64,000 nucleotides of DNA from Algoriphagus aquimarinus (GTDB taxonomy: Bacteria > Bacteroidota > Bacteroidia > Cytophagales > Cyclobacteriaceae). Positions 17,513 to 25,830 of the stretch are shown here, piece after piece (within the stretch, counting starts at the first letter, position 1; each line of letters opens with the position of its first letter). The translations under genes were made by a program, and so were the position numbers. The stretch lies in assembly GCF_007997215.1 (NCBI RefSeq), contig NZ_VORW01000010.1, forward strand, positions 1 through 64,000, written 5' to 3'. The notes beneath the pieces were generated by a model. It searched no databases. It was not told the DNA's origin and worked only from the letters and a program-made list of their open reading frames with translations.

Positions 17513-19029
17513 GGCCAAGTCGTGATAAAAGATGTGCTCTTTGCAGATGATTCCAGCTCTATTTTGCCGTTATGTTTTTCGATGATCTTCTTCACATAAT
17601 ATAGCCCTATACCAAAGCCTTTCACATCATGGAGATTTCCTTTCGGGATTCTATAGAACTGTTCAAAAACTCTTTCTTTTTGATCATTACCAATGTTTCC
17701 ACCATTATCCCAAATCCGGATGCGAGTATTTGTGCCTTGATCCACAGTAATCCGAATCTCCTCACCACCATACTTGAGGGCGTTGTCCAGTAGATTGGAT
17801 AAGGCATTCTCGAAGTGGAAAGGATCAACATTGATAGCCGATATTTTCGAAGGGACCACTAGTTCTATTTCTTGCTCAGGTGACAAGGTTTGGAACTTCT
17901 GCACCAAGGATCTAAGCACAGGGATAGGATCAATTTCCTCTTTCTGTAAAATAAATTGTTCTGAATCCAGCTTGGCAGTTTCCAGAAGTTTCTCCACCAT
18001 CAAGTCCAATTTGAGCATCTGACTTTTAGATATTCCGAGGTATTTCTTCGTCTTCTCCGGATTATTTTCAGGATTGAATAATTCTATTCCTTCAATAGCG
18101 GAAAGAGTCGTGGCTATAGGTGTTTTGAATTCATGGGTGATATTTGCGATCAGATCTTCCTTGATCTCGGCGATTTCCTTTTGGTTTTTGATGGTTTGGT
18201 AGAGGTAATAAAATGCTCCTGTGATAATCAGAAGAAAGATAACTGACATAAGAATATCCAGGACGCCTCGCTTTAGAACTGTTAAAGCTGTGTTTTCAAA
18301 GTACATTTCAAGCTTTTCACCACGAGGCAAAAAAGTGGATTTTGAAACGGTGGAAAATGGCATTTCGGTCAAAGCCGGATAGTTAAACGATCCTGAAATA
18401 GTGTCACGATCGTAGTGCAGCAAGCCGTAATTTATAGTGATGTCTTTTCTATCCAATTCATCCTTTACCAGCGCGCTTATTTTCTCGAAATCAAGTGAAT
18501 CCCGTGTAATGGATATGATGATTCGATTGGTTAAAAGCTTGAGATTGCTGATGCTATCGGCTGCATTCAGGCCTCGAAATATATTGATGCTTTGAATCTT
18601 TTCAGGATGGATGTTTTTCAGTGTGTCTGTATAGGCTTCGAAGCGAAGGTTTTGTGTCTCGTCCAGATTCCCAAACCAATCAGCACTCGAAGTGTCTCCA
18701 GCTTCCATTTTTTCGAGAGTCTTCATAAGTATTTTACTCTCTCCAATTTTTTTGAAGAAATCATTCTCGGTACTATCATTTGCCACTTTGCTGGTGGTAC
18801 TTAGCCTAAAGCTAGAACTATTGTTTTCCGTCAAAGTAATCACATCAGTTTTTGCTAAATCTGCAAAGTAAATTTCCAGGGCATTATCCAAACTCTGCTG
18901 TATATCAGCAACAAGCTGACTTTCGTTTTGCTTGAATTGGGTGTAGTTTCTATAAATCTGCACACCTATACTGACCATCAATGTGAGGGCAATCAGAACT
19001 CCTATTCGCTTGAATTGTAGCTTTTTCAC
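17509..19029 (-). CDS. Sensor histidine kinase
   Basis: About 506 residues from the GTG at 19029 (VKKLQFKRIG). A longer GTG start at 19086 is possible, but it would place the GTTAAC array inside the gene. One N-terminal membrane helix (GVLIALTLMVSIGVQIY), a periplasmic sensor domain of about 230 residues and a second helix (ILMSVIFLLIITGAFYYLY) precede the HisKA domain (NITHEFKTPIATTLSAIEG; phospho-His). An HATPase domain follows (NALSNLLDNALKYGG, GFGIGLYYVKKI). The sensor domain has no recognisable ligand motif. It forms an operon with the response regulator by 4-base overlap. Confidence 0.93.
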   Translation of the reverse strand: MKKLQFKRIGVLIALTLMVSIGVQIYRNYTQFKQNESQLVADIQQSLDNALEIYFADLAKTDVITLTENNSSSFRLSTTSKVANDSTENDFFKKIGESKILMKTLEKMEAGDTSSADWFGNLDETQNLRFEAYTDTLKNIHPEKIQSINIFRGLNAADSISNLKLLTNRIIISITRDSLDFEKISALVKDELDRKDITINYGLLHYDRDTISGSFNYPALTEMPFSTVSKSTFLPRGEKLEMYFENTALTVLKRGVLDILMSVIFLLIITGAFYYLYQTIKNQKEIAEIKEDLIANITHEFKTPIATTLSAIEGIELFNPENNPEKTKKYLGISKSQMLKLDLMVEKLLETAKLDSEQFILQKEEIDPIPVLRSLVQKFQTLSPEQEIELVVPSKISAINVDPFHFENALSNLLDNALKYGGEEIRITVDQGTNTRIRIWDNGGNIGNDQKERVFEQFYRIPKGNLHDVKGFGIGLYYVKKIIEKHNGKIELESSAKSTSFITTWP

Positions 19030-19068
19030 AGGGCTAAAGTAGATGCTAAGAAATATATAAAACCGAAT

Positions 19069-19098
19069 GTTAACACACGTTAACACTGGTTAACTCAG
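19069..19098. promoter_or_regulatory. Three GTTAAC sites at 10-bp period (likely response-regulator operator)
   Basis: GTTAACACAC, GTTAACACTG and GTTAACTCAG follow one another directly, so three identical hexamers lie on the same helix face. The array sits in the divergent region between the kinase and the GLPGLI gene, just upstream of a candidate promoter for the latter. Tandem half-sites at about one helical turn are typical of OmpR/PhoB-family binding, and TTAACA repeats resemble the Bacillus PhoP box. Assignment to the adjacent regulator is inference. Confidence 0.55.
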
Positions 19099-19110
19099 TT
19101 GTAGGGGTAG

Positions 19111-19139
19111 TTTGTATTGGTTTGTAGTAACTAATTTAC
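19111..19139 (+). promoter_or_regulatory. Candidate Bacteroidetes promoter for the GLPGLI gene
   Basis: TTTG at 19111-19114, 17 bases, then TAATTTAC (partial match to TAnnTTTG) at 19132-19139. The ATG follows at 19144, implying a very short or absent leader. The GTTAAC array ends 12 bp upstream of the TTTG box. Confidence 0.35.
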
Positions 19140-19143
19140 TGCT

Positions 19144-19974
19144 ATGAACTTACGATTACTATTTCTCGCCTTCGCCCTGATGGGCTCGATTATCACAGCC
19201 ACTGCTCAAGGTCTTACGGGTAGAGCATTTTACAAATCTTCTTCCAAGATTTCATTTTCTATGGATAGTACCAAAATGGCTCCTGATGTCATGGCAGACC
19301 TACAGAAGCAATTGAAAAAGCAAATGGAGCGTGAATATGTACTTACTTTTTCTCAGACAGAATCTAACTGGAAGCAAGTAGAAAGTCTAGGAGGCGGTCC
19401 AGCTACAGCCTCTTCCGGCGGGGCAACTATCATGATCAGTACGGGTAATCAGGATAAACTACTCTATAAGAATGTGGCAGAGCAAAATTATATAGAGGAA
19501 GAGGATCTGATGGGAAAAGGTTTTCTGGTGAAAGATAGCCTGAGGAATTACGATTGGGAATTGACTGGAGAAAGCAAAAAAATAGGTGACTACACTTGCC
19601 AAAAAGCCATCTATTCGAGGATTGTTGATAGTAAAGTTTTTTCTATGGGTAAGGATGAAATGGAAGCTAGTAAGGATACTGTGAATGTGACTGCCTGGTT
19701 TACCATGCAAATTCCTGTGAGCCATGGACCAGATGATTTTTGGGGATTACCGGGATTGATCCTAGAATTACAAAACAATGGAATGACTTACATCGCAGAG
19801 AGAATTGTATTGAATCCCAATGATCCAGTAAAAATAGAAATCCCTAAAAAGGGAGAAATGATCAGCAGAGAAGATTATCAAGCGCTTTCCGAAGAGAAGA
19901 TGAATGAGATGATGAAGAGGTATTCGGGCAAGCCAGGAGATGGTAATCAGATGACTATCAAAATCGGGAATTGA
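19144..19974 (+). CDS. GLPGLI family secreted protein
   Basis: A 276-residue protein with a signal peptide (hydrophobic 3-20, ATAQG) and the defining FWGLPGLILELQ motif near residue 200. This Bacteroidetes-specific family has no established biochemical function and is usually encoded next to outer-membrane beta-barrel proteins, as here. The middle (YTCQKAIY, then TAWFTMQIPVSHGPDDFWGL) matches the family core. It partners with the next gene, whose start lies 20 bp further on. Its promoter carries the GTTAAC array, so the neighbouring two-component system may control it. Confidence 0.92.
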   Translation: MNLRLLFLAFALMGSIITATAQGLTGRAFYKSSSKISFSMDSTKMAPDVMADLQKQLKKQMEREYVLTFSQTESNWKQVESLGGGPATASSGGATIMISTGNQDKLLYKNVAEQNYIEEEDLMGKGFLVKDSLRNYDWELTGESKKIGDYTCQKAIYSRIVDSKVFSMGKDEMEASKDTVNVTAWFTMQIPVSHGPDDFWGLPGLILELQNNGMTYIAERIVLNPNDPVKIEIPKKGEMISREDYQALSEEKMNEMMKRYSGKPGDGNQMTIKIGN

Positions 19975-19994
19975 TTTTTTCGGAAACTATACTC

Positions 19995-22676
19995 ATGTTT
20001 TTTCTAAAGCGCTTTTTAGCAATTGGGTTTTTCTTCCTGATTGCCCTTCCTTCTTTTTCCCAAAACAAAAACCTGATTGGTCAGGTGCTTGATAGCTTAA
20101 ATCAGCCGATTGCCTATGCCAATGTGGTAGCTGTGAACCAGACTACGCAGAAGATCGGTGGCTTTAGCATCAGTGATGCGGAAGGTCGATTTAAGATAGG
20201 ATTGGCGCTCGGGTCTGAATATTTGCTTCGTGTTTCTTTTGTTGGGTACAAGCAATTTGAAGTGAAAATCTCCGAGTGGTCTGACGAGGAGCAAATAAAA
20301 GTCATCCTGAGTCAGGACGAAACCATACTCGATCAAGTGGAGGTAGTGACGGAACTGCCGATCACCATGAAAGGAGATACACTGACTTATAAGACTGATG
20401 CATTCACCACAGGTACGGAACGTAAGCTCAAAGACGTGCTTGAAAAGCTTCCAGGATTCGAAGTTGATGATAATGGGGAAGTGAAGGTCCAGGGAAAAAA
20501 AGTGGATAAGGTAATGGTGGATGGCAAGAACTTCTTTGATGGAGATACCAAACTAGCTACCAAAAACCTTCCTGCAAATGCGGTGGATAGGGTACAAGTT
20601 TTGAAGAATTTCAATGAAGTAGGACCGGTCCGAGGATTGGATAATGACGAAAGTCTAGCACTAAATATTCAACTCAAGGAAGGGAAGAAGAATCTCGTAT
20701 TTGGTGATTTGACAGCTGGAGTTGGGCCAGAAGAAAGGTATTTGGGACATGCGAATGCATTTTACTATTCTCCTAAAGTGAATCTCAATCTGATTGCCGA
20801 TGCCAATAATGTAGGAGAATTGGCTTTTACTCTTCAGGATTATTTTAGGTTCAGTGGCGGATTGGCTGGTTTGGCAGGAAAGTCTGGTTCTTCGCTGAGT
20901 GTAAGCTCGGATGATCTAGGTATTCCTATGGCGCAGCGTAACAATGCACGTGATTTGAGAACCGAGCTTGCGGCAGTGAATTTGAATTATAATCCGAGTT
21001 CAAGATGGAGGCATTCAGGTTTTGTAATAGGTTCAGCTTCCAAAAATAAACTGGGTTCAACTTCCCAAAGAACGTATTTGAGATCCGATGAAAACAATCA
21101 GGAAACGTTGGTTTCAGCAAGTACCGTCGAGAATAAATCCGGCCTGATGAAGTATTCGGTGACTTTTACACCTAAAGAGGAGACTTATGTGAAATACAGT
21201 GTTTTTGGGAAGTTGGCCGATATAGCTAATCAGAATTTCCAAGATTCAGATTTTGGGCAAACACGTCAGCAGATTTCTAGCTACCAAAGTAGGCAGCCAT
21301 ATGCGGTACAGCAGAAAGGGGAGTGGTTTCATGCTCCTTCGGATAAAAGAGTCTTTTCCATGGAAGTGAACTGGGAGAAAAAATACCAGAATCCACTTTA
21401 TGATTTGACTACAAACCAAAAGCCTTTTGGTGGAATTGTACCGATTTTGGATCGAGATACCTATCGTTTTCTACAGAATCAGGATATCAAAACCCGCACG
21501 ATTGAAGGGGCTTTTAACTATTACCTGATACTTAATCCCACCAATCATATCAATTGGAGTTTGGGATACACGGATACCAGACAAGAACTTGTTGGAGATG
21601 TGAAGCAGGTGTCCACTTCCGAGGAAGCTGATTTTGGCCTTTTTGAAAATGACTCCCGTTTTAACTTTCAGGATTTGTATTTCGGTATGACTTACAAAAC
21701 CAAATGGAAGTCAGTAGTGATCAGTCCTTCGCTTTATCTCCACAGATATGCTTGGAATGATGTGCAAATGGAGGATGAGTTGAGCAATGATAAGCTTGTG
21801 CTACTTCCGGGATTGTATGCCAAATGGAGTGTCAAATCCAATCGCTCGCTCACTTATCGCTTCAGTAGTCAGGCGAATTTTATGGATATTCAGAAGCTTG
21901 CCCAAGGTCTGGTGGTATCGGATTACAATTCGATTTTCCGGGGAAATAGGCAATTGGACAACGGTTTGTTTTTCACCCAGTCAATTGGGTACAATCATTT
22001 TGATTTCTTCTCAGCACTCAATCTTTTTGGAAATCTAACTTGGTCTAGGAAGCACCAAGATCTGGTGAACACTACCACTTTTGCTGGTATCAATCGGATC
22101 ATGAGCATTCAAAATATTGACCCTATCAATGAAACACTAACTGGAAGCTTGCAGGCAGATAAGCGATTTCAGTCATTCAAATTAAGTGGTGGAGGAAATT
22201 GGAATACTTATTCTACCAATAGTCTTGTCGATCAAAACCTGATAAATAACAGTCAGTTTGCGCACTCGTACTTCTTCAAATTCACTAGCACGTTTATGAA
22301 AAAAGTAGAGGTTGATTTGGGATATACCTGGGATCAGAACTTCTATAAGTCCACGAATGCTAAAAATACCTTTAGTACTCACAGTCCGAAAATCGAAATT
22401 GACTGGGATATCTGGAAGGGGCTGAAGCTAAATGCGGATTATACGTACAATGCATATTTGAACAAGGCTTCACAGACCAAAAGCGAGTTTGACTTCTTCA
22501 ATGCTTTCATCAGCTATCAAGGTAAGTCTAGCCCTTGGGAATTTAGATTTACGGTTTGGAATATACTGGATACCAGATCCATCCGCAGAGATAGTTTTAC
22601 AGAGAACTTGATTAGCACCTATTCCTATTTGGTTCAGCCGAGATATGGTCTGCTTACTGTGAAGTGGGATATTTGA
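19995..22676 (+). CDS. Outer-membrane beta-barrel protein with carboxypeptidase-like N-domain (TonB-receptor-like)
   Basis: 893 residues from the ATG at 19995. A TTG 24 bases upstream, overlapping the previous stop, is possible but adds residues ahead of a good signal peptide (FLKRFLAIGFFFLIALPSFS). Residues about 25-115 form a CarboxypepD_reg-like beta-sandwich (LIGQVLDSLNQPIAYANVVA). A plug-like segment follows (DVLEKLPGFEVDDNG, VDGKNFFDGD), then a large barrel rich in alternating aromatic strands ending in RYGLLTVKWDI. It belongs to the outer membrane beta-barrel family found next to GLPGLI proteins and probably forms a functional pair with the upstream gene. Cargo unknown. Confidence 0.9.
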   Translation: MFFLKRFLAIGFFFLIALPSFSQNKNLIGQVLDSLNQPIAYANVVAVNQTTQKIGGFSISDAEGRFKIGLALGSEYLLRVSFVGYKQFEVKISEWSDEEQIKVILSQDETILDQVEVVTELPITMKGDTLTYKTDAFTTGTERKLKDVLEKLPGFEVDDNGEVKVQGKKVDKVMVDGKNFFDGDTKLATKNLPANAVDRVQVLKNFNEVGPVRGLDNDESLALNIQLKEGKKNLVFGDLTAGVGPEERYLGHANAFYYSPKVNLNLIADANNVGELAFTLQDYFRFSGGLAGLAGKSGSSLSVSSDDLGIPMAQRNNARDLRTELAAVNLNYNPSSRWRHSGFVIGSASKNKLGSTSQRTYLRSDENNQETLVSASTVENKSGLMKYSVTFTPKEETYVKYSVFGKLADIANQNFQDSDFGQTRQQISSYQSRQPYAVQQKGEWFHAPSDKRVFSMEVNWEKKYQNPLYDLTTNQKPFGGIVPILDRDTYRFLQNQDIKTRTIEGAFNYYLILNPTNHINWSLGYTDTRQELVGDVKQVSTSEEADFGLFENDSRFNFQDLYFGMTYKTKWKSVVISPSLYLHRYAWNDVQMEDELSNDKLVLLPGLYAKWSVKSNRSLTYRFSSQANFMDIQKLAQGLVVSDYNSIFRGNRQLDNGLFFTQSIGYNHFDFFSALNLFGNLTWSRKHQDLVNTTTFAGINRIMSIQNIDPINETLTGSLQADKRFQSFKLSGGGNWNTYSTNSLVDQNLINNSQFAHSYFFKFTSTFMKKVEVDLGYTWDQNFYKSTNAKNTFSTHSPKIEIDWDIWKGLKLNADYTYNAYLNKASQTKSEFDFFNAFISYQGKSSPWEFRFTVWNILDTRSIRRDSFTENLISTYSYLVQPRYGLLTVKWDI

Positions 22677-22681
22677 TAGTG

Positions 22682-22714
22682 GATGACCGAAGACCGGTGA
22701 CCGAAGTGGCCTTA
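22682..22714. repeat. Dispersed short repeat, copy 2
   Basis: Contains GACCGAAGACC followed by GGTGACCGAAGTGGCCT, matching 14730-14759. It lies a few bases after the beta-barrel gene stop. Confidence 0.6.
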
Positions 22715-22810
22715 ATAGGTGAGTTTAGCTAACCTTAAGATGCTTTGGGCTTCAGTTTAGAGAAAAGTGGGAATAGTTGCTGATTACTTATTAGCGAGAA
22801 TCTTAAACAA

Positions 22811-22837
22811 GAAAGGCCGGGATATCCCGGCCTTTTC
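22811..22837. terminator. Bidirectional terminator between the barrel gene and yceI
   Basis: GAAAGGCCGGGATATCCCGGCCTTTTC forms a near-perfect GC-rich stem with A- and T-rich flanks, between two convergent genes. Confidence 0.8.
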
Positions 22838-22855
22838 TCTGTTGTAGATCAGTGA

Positions 22856-23434
22856 TTACTCACTTGCTATTAGTTTCACGTCAAGCTCTACGTCGTCATA
22901 GATTAGCTTATCAGCTAGGTTTTCGAAGTAAGATCCTGAGCGGAACTTGATATCATAGTGTGTACGATCAAATGTCAACTTTCCAGTTGCGGTGATTTTA
23001 CCTGCATTTACCGCTACCGTTGCTGGAAAACTAACTGGCTTAGTGATTCCTTTGATAGTAAGATTTCCAGTGAGTACGTAGTCTTTTCCATTACTGGTTT
23101 TTGCATCTGTGATTTTGAAGTTAGATGTGTTATGCTTTTCTACGGAAAAGAAATCATCTGACTTAAGGTGATCTGTTAGCTTTTTGTTCATACCTGCATC
23201 TGTAAGATCTTCCACAGTTAAGCTGGTCATGTCCATCTCGAAAGTTCCGCCGAGGATTCTTCCATTTTGGTAATCCAACGAAGCAGAAGTGATAGGTACC
23301 TTGCCATGATGCTGACCGGTTACTTTTTTAGCAGTCCAGGTGATCGTGCTTTCAGCTGTATTCACCGTAGCCATTTCTGGAGCAAATGAGAAGGCTGTAA
23401 AAGCTAAGGTAAACAGTAAAGTAAAGATTTTCAT
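22856..23434 (-). CDS. YceI-family periplasmic protein
   Basis: A 192-residue exported protein with a signal peptide (FTLLFTLAFTAFSFA). The YceI lipocalin-like fold is indicated by STITWTAKKVTGQHHGKV, the central LKSDDFFSVEKHNTSNFKIT and the end TFDRTHYDIKFRSG. Family members bind polyisoprenoid-type lipids in the periplasm. The physiological role here is not known. It is a single-gene unit with its own terminator. Confidence 0.92.
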   Translation of the reverse strand: MKIFTLLFTLAFTAFSFAPEMATVNTAESTITWTAKKVTGQHHGKVPITSASLDYQNGRILGGTFEMDMTSLTVEDLTDAGMNKKLTDHLKSDDFFSVEKHNTSNFKITDAKTSNGKDYVLTGNLTIKGITKPVSFPATVAVNAGKITATGKLTFDRTHYDIKFRSGSYFENLADKLIYDDVELDVKLIASE

Positions 23435-23619
23435 ACGTGTTGAAATTGGTTGATAAAGTGAAATTTGGTTTGAATAAAGTAAGACGGAGTTAAATGGCGT
23501 AAGGTTCTGTAGCCTAGTTACTTTTAGGTTGATTTTTTAAGGTGATATATTTAGTGAAGGCATACTTGTGCCATCTATCCTATTGGGAAAGTGTTTGTTG
23601 TTAGGATAAGTGAGGGTTG

Positions 23620-24078
23620 TCAATAAGCAAGCAAGGCAGCGGCAGCCACTATACCATCCTGCGCTGAACTAGCACCAGAGATACCGATAGAACCTACAAT
23701 GATTCCGTCTTTAAAAATAGGTAAACCGCCTTCTATGGCTACAGCATTTGGTAATGTGGCTATTCTTGCCCCTCCTTCCGCTTTCATAGCGTCTTCAAAA
23801 ACTTTTGTCGGACGTTTGAAATAGGCTGCCGTCTTTGCTTTGCCTATGGCTACATCTATACTCCCGATCTGTACTCCATCCATTTTACGAAGCGATATCA
23901 TATGTCCTCCAGCATCCATTACCACAATCACCATGTTCCATCCCTCTGCTTTGGACTTAGCTTCTGCAGCATCGGATATGCGGGTTGCGTCTTCCAGACT
24001 TAGGTAAGGTTGCATCTGGGTTTGTGCATGGGTGAAAAATGGAACCAAGAATAGAAGGATAATCAATAACTTTTTCAT
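23620..24078 (-). CDS. GlcG/HbpS-family heme-binding-like protein
   Basis: A 152-residue protein with a signal peptide (LLIILLFLVPFFTHAQ). The GlcG/HbpS domain (about 25-150) shows WNMVIVVMDAGGHMISLRKM, the AIGKAKTAAYFKRPT segment and the glycine-rich IVGSIGISGASSAQDG. Some relatives bind heme or act with two-component sensors; GlcG itself lies in the glycolate operon. No partner gene is adjacent, so function remains open. Confidence 0.88.
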   Translation of the reverse strand: MKKLLIILLFLVPFFTHAQTQMQPYLSLEDATRISDAAEAKSKAEGWNMVIVVMDAGGHMISLRKMDGVQIGSIDVAIGKAKTAAYFKRPTKVFEDAMKAEGGARIATLPNAVAIEGGLPIFKDGIIVGSIGISGASSAQDGIVAAAALLAY

Positions 24079-24198
24079 GTTGATATAAGGTTGAGGTGAA
24101 TTTTAAAAACGTCTTTCAATTTAAGAATTATTTGGAGGTATTAATGAAAGCATTATCTTGATAAGTGTATTAGTTTTCAAATCCTTAACCTAAAATCT

Positions 24199-25299
24199 AT
24201 GAATTTTATCTCGAGAAGAACCACCTTGAAATCACTTGCCCTAGGCGCTGGAGTGAGTATGGTTTCTCCTTTTAGCGTTTTGTCTTCGACCAAGCCTGAA
24301 AAGGAGAAATTAGGAATAGCCCTAGTTGGACTGGGATATTATAGTACAGATCTCCTCGCTCCGGCATTAGAAAAAACAGAAAAGTGTTACCTCGCTGGTA
24401 TCGTCACGGGCACACCATCCAAAGCAGCAGTGTGGAAGACGAAGTATAAAATTCCTGAGAAAAATATTTATGATTACGAATCCTTCGACTCCATCGCTGA
24501 TAATCCAGATATCGATGTGATTTATATCGTATTGCCACCTTCCATGCATAAAGAGTATGTAATCCGCGCGGCTAAAGCCGGTAAGCACGTCTGGTGTGAA
24601 AAGCCTATGGCTGTGACAGTAGATGAGTGTCAGGCTATGATAGATGCTTGTAAGCAAGCCAATGTTTCTTTGTCTATCGGATACCGATGCCAGCACGAAC
24701 CAAATACAAAGGCATTTCAGAAAATTGTAAGAGAACAGAGTTTAGGGAAAGTGTTAGGCTTGGATTGCGCAGCAGGATATAGAGAAAACAGAACAGATCA
24801 CTGGAAGCAGAAGCGAGAAATGGGTGGAGGGGTGATTTACGATATGGGTGTTTATTCAATTCAGGGGGCGAGACTTGGGGCAGGAATGGAGCCTATTGCC
24901 GTGAACTCTGCTAAAGTATGGACAGAGAGACCTGATATTTATAAGGACGGCTTGGGTGAGATTGTAGAAGCAGAATTGGAATTCCCAGGAGGTGTTATAG
25001 GTACAATCAAGACTTCTTTTGGAGATAATATGAATTTCCTCAATATCAACTGTGAAAAAGGAATGATAGAGATGGCGCCGTTTTCAGCCTATGCAGGTAA
25101 CAAAGGGAAAAGTCCGTTAGGTGAGATTGATTTCCCATTTCAACAGCCCATGGAGCAAGTGTGGCAGATGGATGACGATGCCCAAACTATCATGGACGGA
25201 AAGCCACAAGCTGTGCCTGGAGAAGAAGGACTTCGGGATATACGCATAGTTCAGGCTATACTTAAATCAGCGGAAACTGGTAAAAAAGTGTTGGTTTAA
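24199..25299 (+). CDS. Tat-exported Gfo/Idh/MocA family oxidoreductase
   Basis: A 366-residue NAD(P)-dependent sugar or inositol oxidoreductase homologue. The start RRTTLKSLALGAG is a Tat-type leader. A Rossmann fold follows (GIALVGLGYYS near residue 40), then CEKPMAVTVDE, the EKP motif of the family, and the C-terminal alpha/beta domain (GGGVIYDMGVYSIQGARLG). It most resembles periplasmic glucose-fructose oxidoreductase-like enzymes. Substrate unknown. Neighbours give no pathway hint. Confidence 0.9.
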   Translation: MNFISRRTTLKSLALGAGVSMVSPFSVLSSTKPEKEKLGIALVGLGYYSTDLLAPALEKTEKCYLAGIVTGTPSKAAVWKTKYKIPEKNIYDYESFDSIADNPDIDVIYIVLPPSMHKEYVIRAAKAGKHVWCEKPMAVTVDECQAMIDACKQANVSLSIGYRCQHEPNTKAFQKIVREQSLGKVLGLDCAAGYRENRTDHWKQKREMGGGVIYDMGVYSIQGARLGAGMEPIAVNSAKVWTERPDIYKDGLGEIVEAELEFPGGVIGTIKTSFGDNMNFLNINCEKGMIEMAPFSAYAGNKGKSPLGEIDFPFQQPMEQVWQMDDDAQTIMDGKPQAVPGEEGLRDIRIVQAILKSAETGKKVLV

Positions 25300-25545
25300 G
25301 TCCATTCCAATCCTTTTTGGGTATTGAATAAGCCAATTTGGGGAGTACAAGAGTATTTTTGGTGTGTTCTTAAATTCAATTTTTAGTAGGAAATATTGCT
25401 GAAAGTTGAAAAAAATGAAGGTTTTAATGAAAACATCATTTTTATGCACTAAAAATTAAAAATAAACGCCAAAAGACTTCTAATGGCATTATAAATGATG
25501 TTTATTGTATCTAAGTATAATTTATAACCAACCAATAAAATAATT

Positions 25546-25725
25546 ATGAGCAGACACCAAGAAGTTAAAGATTTGGTCGATTCTTTAGAAGGAGACTTTG
25601 CGAAATTTTACGAAAACGGTAACAAAGCAGCCGGAACTAGAGTAAGAACTGGTATGCAAGCGATCAAAAATCTTGCACAAGAAATCAGAGCTGAAGTTAC
25701 AGCGAAGAAAAACGAGGCTAAGTAA
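25546..25725 (+). CDS. Histone H1-like protein HC1
   Basis: A 59-residue protein, short and easily missed. It starts MSRHQEVKDLVDSLEGDFAK and ends in a Lys-rich tail (EVTAKKNEAK). The charge pattern and the VRTGMQAIKNLAQEIR helix match the small HC1 nucleoid proteins of Cytophagales and related Bacteroidetes. It probably binds DNA. A strong terminator follows 20 bp after the stop, and an AT-rich 246-bp upstream region should hold the promoter. Confidence 0.88.
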   Translation: MSRHQEVKDLVDSLEGDFAKFYENGNKAAGTRVRTGMQAIKNLAQEIRAEVTAKKNEAK

Positions 25726-25745
25726 TCTACTTAGTCACTTATTAT

Positions 25746-25779
25746 AAAAGCCCCGAAAAATTAGTTTTTCGGGGCTTTT
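25746..25779 (+). terminator. Terminator of the HC1 gene
   Basis: AAAAGCCCCGAAAAA, a short loop and TTTTTCGGGGCTTTT form a long perfect stem with a T-run; it probably also serves the convergent gene ending at 25831. Confidence 0.9.
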
Positions 25780-25830
25780 GCGTTAATAGGAATTACTTTA
25801 GTATGAAGATCCAACTTCTGTTTTTCGAGG

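Noticed and set aside
17509-19086. Longer kinase start at GTG 19086
   Set aside because: It would put the GTTAAC operator-like array inside the coding region and adds an atypical extra hydrophobic leader; GTG 19029 gives a normal kinase N-terminus.
20387-20614. Minus-strand ORFs within the beta-barrel gene (also 20097-20336 and 20926-21120)
   Set aside because: Shadows of the long plus-strand gene; composition follows the complement of its codons.
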